Origin: UBA7803 sp041686955
Lineage (GTDB): Bacteria > Pseudomonadota > Gammaproteobacteria > Pseudomonadales > Azotimanducaceae
Direction of reading: 5' to 3'
NCBI GenBank assembly: GCA_041686955.1
Contig: JAWLCV010000136.1
Coordinates: 1 to 6,464 of the forward strand
Length of the DNA stretch: 6,464 nucleotides
Position 1 is the stretch's first letter, and each line of letters starts with the position of its first letter. The notes beneath the pieces were generated by a model that worked only from the letters and a program-made list of their open reading frames with translations, was not told where the DNA came from and did not search any database. Positions 5,433-6,464 of the stretch are shown piece after piece. The position numbers and the translations under genes are program-made.

Positions 5433-6464
5433 CTGAGCAGGCAGGGACGCACTTCGACTGGGCTCCCGGCAGAGATCCTTGATCGGCTCGCAAAGCCGTT
5501 CAAGCGATTTCTGGCCATAGAAGCCGCTACCGGCGCCACTCTCCTGTTGTTTACCGTCGTCGCTCTCGTTTTGTCCAACTCCTTGTGGGCGCATGAGTTC
5601 CTGAACGTATGGGAAGCACAGCTCGGATTTCGGGTTGGCGTCTGGGAGTTCGCGCGAACGCTGAAAGATTGGATCAACGATGGGCTGATGACGCTGTTCT
5701 TCTTTCTCGTCTCGTTGGAGCTAAAGCGCGAGCTGGTACTCGGCGAGTTGCGCAACCCTCGCATGGCAGCGCTGTCGATATCGGCCGCCTTTGGGGGCAT
5801 GTTGGTGCCCGCCTTGCTGTACCTGATGATGCAATGGGGTCAACCCGGCCAACACGGGTGGGGCACGGTGATGGCGACCGATACCGCGTTCGTCATCGGT
5901 TGCCTGGCGTTGCTCGGATCCCGCATTCCACAGAGCCTGCGGGTATTCATGTTGTCGCTGGCCATCGTAGACGACCTCGGCGCCATTCTCGTCGTAGCCC
6001 TCGGCTACAGTGGCCACGTCGCGTTGGGCACCCTCGCCCTGGCGGCTGTGGGCCTCGCCCTGGTGCGCGGAATGGCGCTCCTCGGCTTTCGCGGTTTCCC
6101 GCTCTACTTCTTCATGGGCGCTCTGATCTGGCTCGCCGTGGACGCGTCAGGAGTCCACGCTACGATCACCGGCGTGGTGCTCGGCTTGATGACGCCGGCT
6201 CGCAGATGGGTGAGCGATGACCGTCTGTATGCCATCCTCAACCAGGTCGTCGCGCACCCCGATCGTGATGAAGGCAGTAGTGGCACGAAAGATCGAGCTA
6301 CCCTGCAAGTCGCCGAGATCGCCGCGCGAGAAACGTTATCTCCGGTCGAGCGACTGGAGATCGGTCTACACCCATGGGTCGGCTTCGTCGTCATGCCGCT
6401 GTTTGCCTTGGCCAATGCGGGGGTAACGCTATCGCTCGACAATCTTGACGGGCCGGTCACGATC
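5433..6464 (+). CDS. nhaA: Na+/H+ antiporter NhaA (3' end outside window; apparent CTG start)
   Basis: NhaA exchanges two periplasmic protons for one cytoplasmic Na+ or Li+ across the inner membrane, giving salt and alkaline-pH tolerance. The 344 codons seen run without a stop to the right edge; family members are about 390 residues or more, so the C-terminal helices are missing. Recognisable sequence starts at LPAEILDRLAKPFKRFLAIEAATG (residues 11-34). WINDGLMTLFFFLVSLELKRELVLGELRNPRMA (80-112) is a hallmark. D150 in ATDTAFVIG and D180-D181 in LAIVDDLGAIL align with E. coli D133, D163 and D164, with the same 30-residue spacing, so the ion-binding site is intact. The frame has an upstream TGA at 5352-5354 and no ATG, GTG or TTG between it and helix 1, leaving CTG 5433 behind AGGAGG as the best start. 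A base error in the assembly is the alternative. It follows the exported-protein gene by ten bases. Confidence 0.93.
   Translation, partial: MSRQGRTSTGLPAEILDRLAKPFKRFLAIEAATGATLLLFTVVALVLSNSLWAHEFLNVWEAQLGFRVGVWEFARTLKDWINDGLMTLFFFLVSLELKRELVLGELRNPRMAALSISAAFGGMLVPALLYLMMQWGQPGQHGWGTVMATDTAFVIGCLALLGSRIPQSLRVFMLSLAIVDDLGAILVVALGYSGHVALGTLALAAVGLALVRGMALLGFRGFPLYFFMGALIWLAVDASGVHATITGVVLGLMTPARRWVSDDRLYAILNQVVAHPDRDEGSSGTKDRATLQVAEIAARETLSPVERLEIGLHPWVGFVVMPLFALANAGVTLSLDNLDGPVTI

Noticed and set aside
5429..5482. A 17-residue open frame from TTG 5429 as a leader peptide or the true nhaA start
   Set aside because: It has the AGGAGG only three bases upstream, too close for good initiation, and is out of frame with nhaA. 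It is kept only as the alternative if a base indel exists here.
4754..5800. A 348-codon minus-strand open frame
   Set aside because: It crosses the exported-protein gene and the start of nhaA, both of which have strong plus-strand evidence (signal peptide, ribosome-binding site, conserved antiporter sequence). Its product has no recognisable motif.
5609..6220. A 203-codon plus-strand open frame inside nhaA
   Set aside because: It is the +1 shadow of nhaA. The nhaA frame gives the conserved antiporter sequence with all three key aspartates.

Overview
The window is GC-rich, densely coded bacterial chromosome. The gene set fits a gammaproteobacterium-like organism: a TonB-dependent outer-membrane receptor, a zinc-containing NADH pyrophosphatase of NudC type, a MocR-type regulator and an NhaA Na+/H+ antiporter. 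The lineage is inferred from these families and from base composition; no rRNA or tRNA is present to confirm it. No mobile element, CRISPR array or phage gene is visible.

Layout, left to right. (1) 2-445 (+): the C-terminal end of a TonB-dependent receptor, cut by the left edge. (2) 517-1083 (+): a six-helix membrane protein of unknown function with a TTG start and a good ribosome-binding site. (3) 1150-2088 (+): nudC, most likely starting at a GTG rather than the upstream ATG, which lies inside a -10-like hexamer. (4) 2089-2157: a short convergent gap with a GC-rich imperfect hairpin. (5) 2158-3582 (-): a MocR/PdxR-type regulator (GntR winged helix fused to an aminotransferase-like domain). 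(6) 3583-3681: the divergent control region, with two inverted repeats. (7) 3682-4155 and 4152-4547 (+): an AhpD-like carboxymuconolactone decarboxylase family protein and an exported cupin, overlapping by four bases. (8) 4548-4735: a gene-free gap with three inverted repeats. (9) 4736-5422 (+): an unrecognised exported protein. (10) 5433 to the right edge (+): nhaA, with no ATG, GTG or TTG at its 5' end and an apparent CTG start behind a perfect AGGAGG.

Two functional units stand out. The first is the divergent unit of regulator, AhpD-like protein and exported cupin, which looks like a self-contained regulated module; its inducer cannot be read from sequence. The second is the exported protein plus nhaA pair, whose stop codon and Shine-Dalgarno sequence overlap, suggesting translational coupling. 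Nothing here is clearly a new biological system. The best leads are the CTG-initiated antiporter with its coupled orphan exported protein, and the MocR-controlled AhpD/cupin pair.
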